Assembly: GCA_947487905.1 (NCBI GenBank)
Contig: CANLAV010000015.1
Coordinates: 1-32,669 of the forward strand
Reading direction: 5' to 3'
Length of the DNA: 32,669 nt
Source: Bacteroidota bacterium
GTDB lineage: Bacteria > Bacteroidota > Bacteroidia > B-17B0 > Aurantibacillaceae
In this document: piece by piece, positions 16,419-24,806 of the stretch
Layout of the letters: each line of letters starts with the position of its first letter
Numbering within the stretch: position 1 is the first letter of the stretch
Notes under the pieces: model-generated
What the model was told of the DNA's origin: nothing
The model's database searches: none
What the model saw: the letters and a program-made list of their open reading frames with translations, nothing else
Position numbers and translations under genes: made by a program

Positions 16419-16556
16419 CGGTTTTTTGGAAAATTTTAGGGCTAATTTGGTCTCTAAATGGCTTAGGTTATTTACACCAACTTTGTGAAAAACTAATTTG
16501 CTATGGTACCTTTTCAGCAGAAAGAATTGCGCACCTTGTGTATTATTCGTTAAATC

Positions 16557-18002
16557 ATGCACAAGCCGATTCATACACTCGCATTTATCATTGCAACAAG
16601 CTTTGTGCTTATTGCTATAGCGCTTATTATCCCAGATAATGGCATAGCAATTTCCGAAAGCGTTTGCATTAAATTTCCAAGCTTTCACTCTTTATTTTCA
16701 TCTCAATCACCACAAAAAAAAGACATTACTACAATTATTGCCTTAGCGGATAGTGTTGAACATAATGCAACACCAAAGGTAGATACTTTGTTAAATGACA
16801 AGAAAGAGCCAGTTATAAAATTAAACACTAGTATACAATACAAAGATGAATCGCGACAATCTCTCAGTCAATTTTTTAATGCCTTGCAAAACATTTCCAA
16901 CGAAGCAAATAGTATTCGCATATTACATTATGGTGATTCGCAAATTGAAGGAGATAGAATAAGTGATTATCTGCGAATGAAACTGCAGGATCAATTTGGA
17001 GGAGCTGGCCCTGGCTTAATATCATTCATGCCTGTTGCACCAAGCGTCATTAATAAACTATCATGGAGCGAAAATTGGGACAGATACCCCGTTTTTATAG
17101 GAAAAGATAAACGTGTAAAACATTCTAGCTTTGGTATTTTAGCGCACATGACACGCTTTTCAAAATACATCGAATTACAAGATACAACTCAACATAAATC
17201 AGCATGGATAAAAATGACAACGAGTAAAAATGGTGGTATGCAAGCCGCATCGTATCAAACCATAAAATTATTTTACGGAGGAGCCAAAACAAAAACGCAA
17301 ATTGATTTTTACGAAAATGGCGTTTTAAACAACTCTGATTCTTTATCAGCAGGTGGCTACTTCAATGTCAAAGAATATCATTTAAATCAAAAGCCATCAT
17401 TACAAGAATTTAAATTCAAAGGTAAAGATAGTCCAGATTTTTACGGCGTTTCTTTAGAAGGAGAAAAAGGTGTTATGGTTGATAACATAGGTTTAAGAGG
17501 TAGCTCTGGAACTTTTTTTAACCAAATAAATTTTAATCAACTTCAACAGTTTTACGCTTACCTAAACACTAAATTGATCATTCTTCAATTTGGGGGAAAT
17601 ACATTGCCATATATTTCAACTCCTGAACAAACCATTCAATATGGTAGGTATCTCAAAGCCCAAATATTAACCATTAAAAAACTAGCTCCACAAGCATCAC
17701 TCTTAATCATTGGCCCAGCAGATATGAGCGTAAAAGTTGGCACCTCATACGAAACACATCCTCAATTAGAAGATTTACGTGATGCCATTAAAGAAACAGC
17801 CTTTGAAACGGATTGTGCTTTTTTTGATTTATACAATTGCATGGGTGGAAAAAATAGTATGGTTAGTTGGGTTGATGCTGGTATCGGCGCCAAAGATTAT
17901 ATTCACTTTAGTGCTGGTGGCGCACGAAAAATTGCAGTATTGTTATACACATCGTTAATTAATGACTATTCGAATTACACACAATTAAAAAAGACACTTT
18001 AA
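16557..18002 (+). CDS. SGNH/GDSL-hydrolase family protein, membrane-anchored
   Basis: 481 residues. An N-terminal hydrophobic helix (TLAFIIATSFVLIAIALII, 7-25) acts as anchor or uncleaved signal. After a 90-residue linker comes an SGNH domain: block I HYGDSQIEGDR with nucleophile S128, block III FGGN with N348, and block V D447-x-x-H450 in KDYIHFSAGG. Between blocks I and III is an inserted beta-rich domain (about 150-330), as in the two-lobed AlgX-type or DUF459-like proteins. With the MBOAT gene two genes downstream it probably takes part in O-acetylation or deacetylation of an extracellular polymer, as AlgX/AlgJ do with AlgI. First gene of a three-gene operon; 4 bases separate it from the next start. 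Confidence 0.82.
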   Translation: MHKPIHTLAFIIATSFVLIAIALIIPDNGIAISESVCIKFPSFHSLFSSQSPQKKDITTIIALADSVEHNATPKVDTLLNDKKEPVIKLNTSIQYKDESRQSLSQFFNALQNISNEANSIRILHYGDSQIEGDRISDYLRMKLQDQFGGAGPGLISFMPVAPSVINKLSWSENWDRYPVFIGKDKRVKHSSFGILAHMTRFSKYIELQDTTQHKSAWIKMTTSKNGGMQAASYQTIKLFYGGAKTKTQIDFYENGVLNNSDSLSAGGYFNVKEYHLNQKPSLQEFKFKGKDSPDFYGVSLEGEKGVMVDNIGLRGSSGTFFNQINFNQLQQFYAYLNTKLIILQFGGNTLPYISTPEQTIQYGRYLKAQILTIKKLAPQASLLIIGPADMSVKVGTSYETHPQLEDLRDAIKETAFETDCAFFDLYNCMGGKNSMVSWVDAGIGAKDYIHFSAGGARKIAVLLYTSLINDYSNYTQLKKTL

Positions 18003-18006
18003 ATAC

Positions 18007-19239
18007 ATGATTAAAAATAGTCATTCACGCATATTACTTTTTTTGCGTTACTTAACTCTTATGCTAATTACAACTAATCTTGTTCATGCTCAACAGTATC
18101 CGTTTATAAACCAACAAGCAAGCGTTTTACATTTAAGTAAAGATAGTAGTGCGTTCATGAATTTTTATAAAAAAATAGATGAACTAAAAACTGGACATCG
18201 AAATAAAGTAAGCATTGTTCATTTTGGTGGATCACATATTCAAGCTGGATTTTGGACAGAAGTACTGATGGATGGATTTCAAAAGATGGGAAATTTTAAA
18301 GGTGGTGGCACATTCATTTTTCCATTTAAAATTGTAAAAACAAACAACCCTTCGTTTTTTAAATCATTTACAACTGGGCAATGGATTCGGAAACGAAATG
18401 CCCTATCAAAAGAAATGTGTGATAACCTTGGAATGGCTGGAATAGCTGGAATTACAAACGATTCAGAAAACACATTTGGTTTTAAATTACTGCCAAACAA
18501 CCACCACCAAACATTTAACTCGTTGAGAGTTTACCATAACTTTAACCCAAGTTTTGAATTTTCTATAACAGAGCAAGTAGGTTTGCACTTCACACGCAAG
18601 GATGATAAGGCAAAAAGCTATACCGAATTTATATTCGAATCATACATAGATTCCATAAACTTTAAACTCATTAAAAAAGATACCTTAATCCGTGATTTTA
18701 TGTTACGTGGATTTAGTATCGAAAATTCAAATCCAGGATTTTACTATGCCTCTATTGGAGTAAATGGAGCGAGTACATCATCCTACCTAAAATGTCAAGA
18801 ATTTGTCAATGAGCTATCTGGCTTACCTCCAGATTTAGTTATTTTTTCTTTGGGAGTCAACGATACACATGCGCCAAATTTTTCGAAACAACAATTCATT
18901 GCTAATTATGATAGCCTAATCACATTAGTAAAATTGGCATCTCCCAACTGTGTGTTTTTATTTACAACAGTAACGGATAATTACATGACAAGGAAAGCAT
19001 CCAATAAAAGGCCCATAAAAGCACAAGAAGCTATGTTTGAACTCATGGAAAAACATCATGCCGCTGTATATGATTTATACGAAGTGATGGGTGGTTATAA
19101 ATCTATCAGTAAGTGGTATAAAGCGGGGATTGCAGCCAAAGATAAAGTTCACTTCAATGGAAAGGGTTATACACTTCTAGCAAACCTCATGTTCGATGCT
19201 ATTTACAAGAGTTACCAATATAATACGAAAATAAAATAA
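18007..19239 (+). CDS. SGNH-like secreted protein with GGS variant of block I
   Basis: 410 residues. A signal peptide (LLFLRYLTLMLITTNLVHAQ) is followed by an SGNH-like domain. Block I reads VHFGGSHIQAG, with S76 but Gly instead of the usual Asp of GDS. Block III is SLGVNDTHAPN (N285, D286) and block V is D379-x-x-H382 in KDKVHFNGKG. The catalytic Ser, Asn, Asp and His positions are therefore all filled. It is similar in plan to the upstream SGNH protein (the ends AGIAAKDKVHF and AGIGAKDYIHF correspond), so the two are likely diverged duplicates with a shared job. It is followed after 23 bases by the MBOAT gene. Confidence 0.8.
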   Translation: MIKNSHSRILLFLRYLTLMLITTNLVHAQQYPFINQQASVLHLSKDSSAFMNFYKKIDELKTGHRNKVSIVHFGGSHIQAGFWTEVLMDGFQKMGNFKGGGTFIFPFKIVKTNNPSFFKSFTTGQWIRKRNALSKEMCDNLGMAGIAGITNDSENTFGFKLLPNNHHQTFNSLRVYHNFNPSFEFSITEQVGLHFTRKDDKAKSYTEFIFESYIDSINFKLIKKDTLIRDFMLRGFSIENSNPGFYYASIGVNGASTSSYLKCQEFVNELSGLPPDLVIFSLGVNDTHAPNFSKQQFIANYDSLITLVKLASPNCVFLFTTVTDNYMTRKASNKRPIKAQEAMFELMEKHHAAVYDLYEVMGGYKSISKWYKAGIAAKDKVHFNGKGYTLLANLMFDAIYKSYQYNTKIK

Positions 19240-19262
19240 ACGCGTTATTGATTGTATGAATT

Positions 19263-20930
19263 ATGCTAAATTCAATTATTGACTTTTTAAAACCTTATCT
19301 TCTTTATACGAAAGGAGAACCCATTTTATTTACCCAACTTTATTTTTGGGGGTTCTTTGGTATTGTACTAGCACTCTATACGTTAGTCTACAAAAAAAAC
19401 ACATGGCGTACCTTTTATTTACTACTCATCAGTTTTTTCTTTTACTACAAAACGAGTGGTGTTTTCTTACTGCTCATGATTTTTACTATTATCAGCGATT
19501 ACAATTGGGGGAAACTTATTTATAAAAGTCAATCCGAATCACACAAAAAAATATACCTCACATTCAGCCTTGTTTTAAACCTAACTTTATTGTGTTATTT
19601 TAAATATGCTTACTTCTTTACCGAGAGCATCAATCAATTAGCTGGAACTGACATCTCATTTTTTAATTACTTCTCCCAATTTAGTAATACATATCTGGGG
19701 ACAAAAGACCCTGTGGATAAATTAATTTTACCTGTGGGCGTTTCATTTTTTACATTTCAATCCATTTCTTACACAATCGATATGTATAGGAGAAAGGTAA
19801 CTCCTGTAAACTCTATTTTTGATTACGGATTTTTTGTTTGCTTCTTTCCTCATCTTGTAGCGGGGCCAATTGTCAAAGCAAATGAATTTTTATACCAAAT
19901 TTACGAGCCCTATAATTTAAAAAGGAAAGAATTTGGTTTAGCTATTTTTTGGATATTAAACGGACTTGCCAAAAAAATGATGGCCGATTACATCGCTATT
20001 AATTTTATTGATAGAATTTTTGACAACCCAAATTATTATTCGGGTGTTGAAACGATGTTTGGTATTTTTGGCTACTCTCTACAAATTTATGCAGACTTTA
20101 GTGGATACACAGATATTGCCATAGGAATCGCTTTACTGTTAGGATATCGCTTAAAAACAAACTTCAAATCACCTTACAAAGCTCAAGACGTGAGTGAGTT
20201 TTGGAAACGCTGGCACATCTCTCTTTCTACTTGGCTCAAAGATTATTTATACATCCCACTCGGCGGAAATAAAAAAGGAAGCATTGGATCCTATCTATGC
20301 ATAGCATTTTTATCATTTGTACTCGTTTTACTGACTGGAAAGATATGGCTGTTATATGTTCTTCTCTTTACAGCGTTATTACTAGTTATTCTTGCTTTCT
20401 CATTTCCAAAAATCAAACAAAGCATCAACACGAACATTAATTTATTAGTAACGATGTTACTTGGTGGTTTTTGGCATGGCAGTTCGTGGCTATTTATCAT
20501 CTGGGGAGGATTAAATGGCTTAGGTTTAATTGTACATAAGCTATGGCAGCGCTATTCCCCGTTTAAAAACACACAATCTTTCCTCGTAAAAGGAATTTTA
20601 GTAATGGTAACATTAACTTTTATTAGTTTCACGAGAATATTTTTTAGAAGTAATAGTTTGGAAACCGTTAGTAATATCTTTGATAGATTACAAAACCATT
20701 TTGGAGCAAACTTACTGCTTGATGTTATAAAAGGATATTGGATTGTGTTTTTAATTATGTTTACTGGATATCTCATTCATTGGATTCCAGAACGCATAAA
20801 AGAAAATTACAGAACACGGTTCGCTGAACTTCCATTGCCGATAATGGCATTTGTATCTGTCGTGTCAATCATTTGTATTTATCAATTAATGAGTGGTGAA
20901 ATGCAACCCTTCATTTATTTTCAGTTCTAA
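19263..20930 (+). CDS. MBOAT-family membrane O-acyltransferase (AlgI/DltB-like)
   Basis: 555-residue polytopic membrane protein. Family motifs are clear: FPHLVAGPIVKANEFL (195-210), YADFSGYTDIAIGIALLLGY (276-295), SEFWKRWHISLSTWLKDYLY (311-330, with H318), IPLGGNKKG (331-339) and LLGGFWHGSSW (399-409) with the essential-type His405. Such proteins move acyl groups across the membrane to exopolysaccharide, peptidoglycan or teichoic acid via a partner SGNH protein. Between IPLGGN and GGFWHG sits a hydrophobic block of about 50 residues (341-390) that adds about two helices and is longer than in AlgI as I recall it. Third gene after two SGNH genes; the acceptor polymer is not indicated by the context. 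Confidence 0.92.
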   Translation: MLNSIIDFLKPYLLYTKGEPILFTQLYFWGFFGIVLALYTLVYKKNTWRTFYLLLISFFFYYKTSGVFLLLMIFTIISDYNWGKLIYKSQSESHKKIYLTFSLVLNLTLLCYFKYAYFFTESINQLAGTDISFFNYFSQFSNTYLGTKDPVDKLILPVGVSFFTFQSISYTIDMYRRKVTPVNSIFDYGFFVCFFPHLVAGPIVKANEFLYQIYEPYNLKRKEFGLAIFWILNGLAKKMMADYIAINFIDRIFDNPNYYSGVETMFGIFGYSLQIYADFSGYTDIAIGIALLLGYRLKTNFKSPYKAQDVSEFWKRWHISLSTWLKDYLYIPLGGNKKGSIGSYLCIAFLSFVLVLLTGKIWLLYVLLFTALLLVILAFSFPKIKQSINTNINLLVTMLLGGFWHGSSWLFIIWGGLNGLGLIVHKLWQRYSPFKNTQSFLVKGILVMVTLTFISFTRIFFRSNSLETVSNIFDRLQNHFGANLLLDVIKGYWIVFLIMFTGYLIHWIPERIKENYRTRFAELPLPIMAFVSVVSIICIYQLMSGEMQPFIYFQF

Positions 20931-20932
20931 AA

Positions 20933-21637
20933 CTACCACTCGGCAGGACCAAATCTTTTTGTAAGTTCATGATTAGGCATCAAAACATAAAAAAGCTGAT
21001 CAAACCACAACATCAATTTAAACGCGTAAGTAGGTGAATTTAGTTTTTCGCCGATTTTGTCTGTGTTCTTTAAAGTAAATCTATATCCAATGTCAGTTCC
21101 AAGCCCAAACCACTGCGTTAATTTGAACTGAACAGAAACGCCAGGCTCGTAAAGTAATAAAAAATGTTTTTCTGTTTGAATCTTCTTCCTATTGTCTAAA
21201 TGTTCAAACCAAGCCAAGCCAGTACCTAGCTGCAGTGGCACACTTAACTGCCAATGCTTTGTTTTATGAAAAACAAAATCTGTGTAAAACGCCACATAAC
21301 CAAATTTTAAATAATTACTAACGATTTCTTTGTTTCCTAATGCATTCGTTATTTCTAATTTATCACTAACTCCAGAATCTAACCAACTATAACCAATGCC
21401 CGCTTTTAATTTTTTTTGAAATACTAAGCCTAAACGAACACCGCTGACTTTCACTAACTCGTTTCTCAAAAAAGAATGACGGGATTCTAAACGAATATCG
21501 ATACTCGGCTTTTTTTTAGTAGCCGATTTTATAGAATCTAAAAATTGCGCTTGAGTTACCGAAGCACAAAAGATTAAAAAAAATATGTAGAGGTATTTCA
21601 CAGCATAAAAATAAACTAGATTTTTAAATGTTAGCAT
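20933..21637 (-). CDS. Secreted protein, probable outer-membrane beta-barrel
   Basis: 234 residues. The signal peptide is YLYIFFLIFCASVTQAQ, preceded by a longish N-terminus, so a start at an internal codon nearer the helix is possible. The body consists of amphipathic strands (SGVRLGLVFQKKLKAGIGYSW, LKFGYVAFYTDFVF, WFGLGTDIGYRFTL), consistent with a barrel, and ends FGPAEW. No named family is recognised. The stop lies 2 bases from the stop of the convergent MBOAT gene with no terminator between, so the 3' ends of the transcripts probably overlap. Confidence 0.6.
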   Translation of the reverse strand: MLTFKNLVYFYAVKYLYIFFLIFCASVTQAQFLDSIKSATKKKPSIDIRLESRHSFLRNELVKVSGVRLGLVFQKKLKAGIGYSWLDSGVSDKLEITNALGNKEIVSNYLKFGYVAFYTDFVFHKTKHWQLSVPLQLGTGLAWFEHLDNRKKIQTEKHFLLLYEPGVSVQFKLTQWFGLGTDIGYRFTLKNTDKIGEKLNSPTYAFKLMLWFDQLFYVLMPNHELTKRFGPAEW

Positions 21638-21650
21638 ACTTACATTGGAA

Positions 21651-21681
21651 TTGTATTAACAAAAATCAAATAGTATTTTTG
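21651..21681 (+). promoter_or_regulatory. Promoter of recG, almost touching the start codon
   Basis: TTG (21651-21653), a 20-base spacer and TATTTTTG (21674-21681) match the Bacteroidota consensus fully. The last base of the -7 box is only 6 bases from ATG 21688, so the transcript would have a leader of about 0-2 bases. Confidence 0.6.
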
Positions 21682-21687
21682 TAGTAA

Positions 21688-23802
21688 ATGAGTCAATTAC
21701 ATTCTTTTCTAGACACTCCCATTGGATACCTTAAAGGTATTGGTCCTTTACGTGCCGAGGGTTTACAAAAAGAACTACATATCTTTTCTTATAAAGATTT
21801 AATGACGCATTATCCATTTCGATACGTTGATAAAACAAAGTTTTATAACATCAACGAAGTGAATGAAGATGGCGCCTCATACCAACTGAAAGGATTTATT
21901 GAAAGCATGGAAACCCTTGGCGATAAACGCAGTAAACGGTTAGTTGTGAAATTTAGAGATAGAACAGGCGTTATTGAATTAGTTTGGTTTCAAGGACATA
22001 AATGGATGTCAGAAAAATTAAAACTTCAAACAGAATATATTGTATACGGTAAAGCAACACAGTTTAATTACAAGTTTAATATATCTCATCCCGATATTGA
22101 ACTAGTTTCTGAAGAAATTATAAAGCAGCAATCTGCTTTTCAATCTGTATATCATAGTACCGAAAAATTAAAAAACAAAAATTTAGATAGCGACGGAATT
22201 AGAAAAGCACAGAGGGTCTTAAATCAGCAACTCAACGAACACATCCTTCCTGAAACGCTTACGCCAAGTATTATTTCTGACTTTAATTTTATTTCTAAAT
22301 ACCACGCTTTAAAACAAATTCATTTTCCGGATTCAAAAGAACTTTTAGAAAAAGCAACCTATCGTTTAAAATTTGAAGAGTTGTTTTATAACCAATTAAA
22401 ACTACTTCGATCAAATACACTGAGGCAAGAAGCCATCAGAGGTTTTGTATTTAATAAAGTAGGTGATGTGTTTAATTCTTTTTATAAAGACCATCTACCT
22501 TTTGAATTAACCAATGCACAAAAAAGAGTGGTTAAAGAAATACGCATTGACATGGGTTCGGGCAAGCAAATGAGCCGATTAGTGCAAGGTGATGTGGGAA
22601 GTGGGAAAACGTTAGTAGCTTTATTAAGCATGTTGTTAGCCATCGATAATGGCTTTCAAGCTTGTTTAATGGCGCCTACCGAAATATTAGCAAAACAACA
22701 TTTTGAAACCATATCAGAATTAGTAAAACCATTGCACTTACATGTTGCATTGCTCACAGGATCTTCTAAAACGAAAGAACGACGCGTCTTACATCAATCT
22801 TTAGAAACTGGAGAAATTCATATATTGATTGGCACACATGCATTGATTGAAGATACCGTTGTTTTTAAAAATTTAGGTTTGGTTGTGATTGATGAACAAC
22901 ATCGGTTTGGTGTGGCGCAACGTGGAAAAATGCATAAAAAAAATGTGCAACCTCCGCACGTATTAATTATGACTGCAACACCTATTCCGCGCACGCTGGC
23001 CATGACGCTTTACGGCGACTTAGATACATCGATTATAGATGAATTGCCGCCAGGCAGAAAACCAATTACCACGATGCATTTTATGGAAAGCCAACGCTTA
23101 CGTTTAATTGGATTCATGAAAGAACAAATTGCACTAGGCCGACAAGTTTATGTGGTGTATCCATTAATACAAGAAAGTGAAAAACTTGATTTTCAAAATT
23201 TACAACATGGTTACGATTGTTTGGTAGATGATTTTAAACCACCTCAATATCAAATTAGTATTGTTCATGGCAAACTCAAACCACAAGAAAAAGAACTTGA
23301 AATGCAGAGGTTTATTAATAAACAAACGCAAATCATGGTTGCTACAACGGTGATTGAAGTGGGTGTAAATATTCCAAATGCAAGTGTGATGGTTATTGAA
23401 AGTGCCGAACGATTTGGTTTAGCACAACTCCATCAATTACGTGGACGTGTTGGAAGAGGATCCGACCAATCGTATTGTGTGTTAATGACGTCTTACAAAT
23501 TAGGGGCAGATAGCAAACTCCGCATGGAAACGATGGTAAGATCAAATGATGGATTTGAAATTAGTGAAGTAGATTTAAGATTGCGTGGACCTGGCGATTT
23601 AGATGGTACACAACAAAGTGGTGTACTCGATTTTAAAATTGCAGATTTAGTACACGACGGACAACTATTACAATTAGCTCGCTCTACAGCACAAGCTATT
23701 TTAAATGAAGATGAACAGTTAACGATACCCGAAAATCAATTATTAGTGCGACAGTTAGCAGCGCAAGCACAAAGTAAAAGTTCGTGGAGTAAAATTGGAT
23801 AA
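21688..23802 (+). CDS. recG: ATP-dependent DNA helicase RecG
   Basis: 704 residues, the usual length. An N-terminal wedge/OB domain (about 65-145) that binds branched DNA is followed by an SF2 helicase core: Walker A GDVGSGKT (301-308), DEQH (402-405), TATPIPRTLAMT (429-440), then the C-terminal helicase lobe with VATTVIEVGVNIPNAS and HQLRGRVGRG. The enzyme remodels replication forks and Holliday junctions by fork regression. The start at 21688 fits the RecG N-terminus (helix-hairpin-helix-like PIGYLKGIGPLRAEGL). A small unknown gene follows 25 bases later and may be cotranscribed. Confidence 0.96.
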   Translation: MSQLHSFLDTPIGYLKGIGPLRAEGLQKELHIFSYKDLMTHYPFRYVDKTKFYNINEVNEDGASYQLKGFIESMETLGDKRSKRLVVKFRDRTGVIELVWFQGHKWMSEKLKLQTEYIVYGKATQFNYKFNISHPDIELVSEEIIKQQSAFQSVYHSTEKLKNKNLDSDGIRKAQRVLNQQLNEHILPETLTPSIISDFNFISKYHALKQIHFPDSKELLEKATYRLKFEELFYNQLKLLRSNTLRQEAIRGFVFNKVGDVFNSFYKDHLPFELTNAQKRVVKEIRIDMGSGKQMSRLVQGDVGSGKTLVALLSMLLAIDNGFQACLMAPTEILAKQHFETISELVKPLHLHVALLTGSSKTKERRVLHQSLETGEIHILIGTHALIEDTVVFKNLGLVVIDEQHRFGVAQRGKMHKKNVQPPHVLIMTATPIPRTLAMTLYGDLDTSIIDELPPGRKPITTMHFMESQRLRLIGFMKEQIALGRQVYVVYPLIQESEKLDFQNLQHGYDCLVDDFKPPQYQISIVHGKLKPQEKELEMQRFINKQTQIMVATTVIEVGVNIPNASVMVIESAERFGLAQLHQLRGRVGRGSDQSYCVLMTSYKLGADSKLRMETMVRSNDGFEISEVDLRLRGPGDLDGTQQSGVLDFKIADLVHDGQLLQLARSTAQAILNEDEQLTIPENQLLVRQLAAQAQSKSSWSKIG

Positions 23803-23827
23803 GGTAGAGTAACATAAAAACTAAAAC

Positions 23828-24091
23828 ATGAGAACAGAAAAAAAGAAACAAGTTAAAATAAAACCAAAGTTTAATTTAAAAGGCATTCCTGCACCTTACA
23901 AATGGATTGCTGAAATTGCCATAACACATGCAAGCACACAAACACAATGTGAAGAATTATTTTTAGTTGGGGTGAAAGTACTTGACGAACAAGCTGAAAC
24001 AATACATGCAGACGATTTAAAGAAAACAGAAAAAGATTTAGTCGTTCAAGCTATTTTACAAAAAGTAGAATTGAGTAAAGAGAATATTTAA
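23828..24091 (+). CDS. Small protein of unknown function
   Basis: 87 residues, very basic at the N-terminus (RTEKKKQVKIKPK), then a mixed segment with GIPAPYKWIAEIAITHA and a helical C-terminus with DDLKKTEKDLVVQAILQKVEL. There is no signal peptide, TM helix or recognised motif. It sits 25 bases after recG and overlaps the convergent bshB1 end by 4 bases (24088-24091). Likely real because the frame is closed by neighbours on both sides and the codon use resembles theirs. Confidence 0.55.
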   Translation: MRTEKKKQVKIKPKFNLKGIPAPYKWIAEIAITHASTQTQCEELFLVGVKVLDEQAETIHADDLKKTEKDLVVQAILQKVELSKENI

Positions 24092-24804
24092 ACTAAATCA
24101 AATAAATTATTCACGCCCATATAACGGTTTACCGTGAATCCTTCAGCAAAATCAACGTTGATAGACCTGCCAAATAATCTGGCTTTTGCGTTGATGTAAT
24201 CTATAAAGTTTTTACTCGAAATAGGTGTTTGTGGCTCTTTAGAATTTGGATCAAAAAACTGAGACGAATACGCCATAATTGATTCCATTTTTTTATCGTT
24301 ATAAGCGGTAACATCAATAACAAAATCAGGTGCAATGAAATTGTCTTGTATGTAATGATACACGGCTTTTGGTCGCCAAGGTTTTTGTGTAGCATTATTT
24401 TCTTTGGTTTCTACTTTCAGCAAGCCACTGTAAAAACAAGCATCGGTTGTTAATTTAGCGGCTCTGCCATGATCGGGATGCCTATCACTGATGGCATTAC
24501 ATAAAATAAGTTCTGGTTGGTATTTTCTTATGACTTCAATAATCAAGCGCTGATTTGTTTCGTTGTTTTCAAAAAAACCATCTGCCATGTTTAATTGTTC
24601 GCGCACCGAAACACCTAAAATACTGGCTGCACGCATGGCCTCTTGTGATCTAATTGTTGCGTTTCCACGCGTACCAAGTTCGCCAAGCGTCAGGTCTAAT
24701 ATGCCAACTGTTTTTCCAAGTTCAATATGCTTTAAAATAGTTCCTGCACATGATAATTCTACGTCGTCAGGATGAACACCTATTGCTAATATATCTAATT
24801 TCAT
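24088..24804 (-). CDS. bshB1: Bacillithiol biosynthesis deacetylase BshB1
   Basis: 238-residue LmbE/PIG-L zinc deacetylase, which hydrolyses N-acetylglucosaminyl-malate to glucosaminyl-malate, the second step to bacillithiol. The zinc/catalytic motif HPDDVE is at 11-16 (H11, D14) and the second motif SDRHPDHGRA at 106-115 (H112 as third ligand). DLTLGELGTRGN (37-48) and ADGFFEN (74-80) are BshB1-typical. It lies 2 bases downstream of a GT4 gene, as last gene of an M16-GT4-bshB1 operon. bshA and bshC are not in the window; the neighbouring GT4 does not begin like BshA. Confidence 0.92.
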   Translation of the reverse strand: MKLDILAIGVHPDDVELSCAGTILKHIELGKTVGILDLTLGELGTRGNATIRSQEAMRAASILGVSVREQLNMADGFFENNETNQRLIIEVIRKYQPELILCNAISDRHPDHGRAAKLTTDACFYSGLLKVETKENNATQKPWRPKAVYHYIQDNFIAPDFVIDVTAYNDKKMESIMAYSSQFFDPNSKEPQTPISSKNFIDYINAKARLFGRSINVDFAEGFTVNRYMGVNNLFDLV

Positions 24805-24806
24805 AT

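Noticed and set aside
16404-16688. 94-codon frame on the - strand before trigger factor
   Set aside because: It overlaps the tig promoter and the signal region of the first SGNH gene and shows no protein-like pattern.
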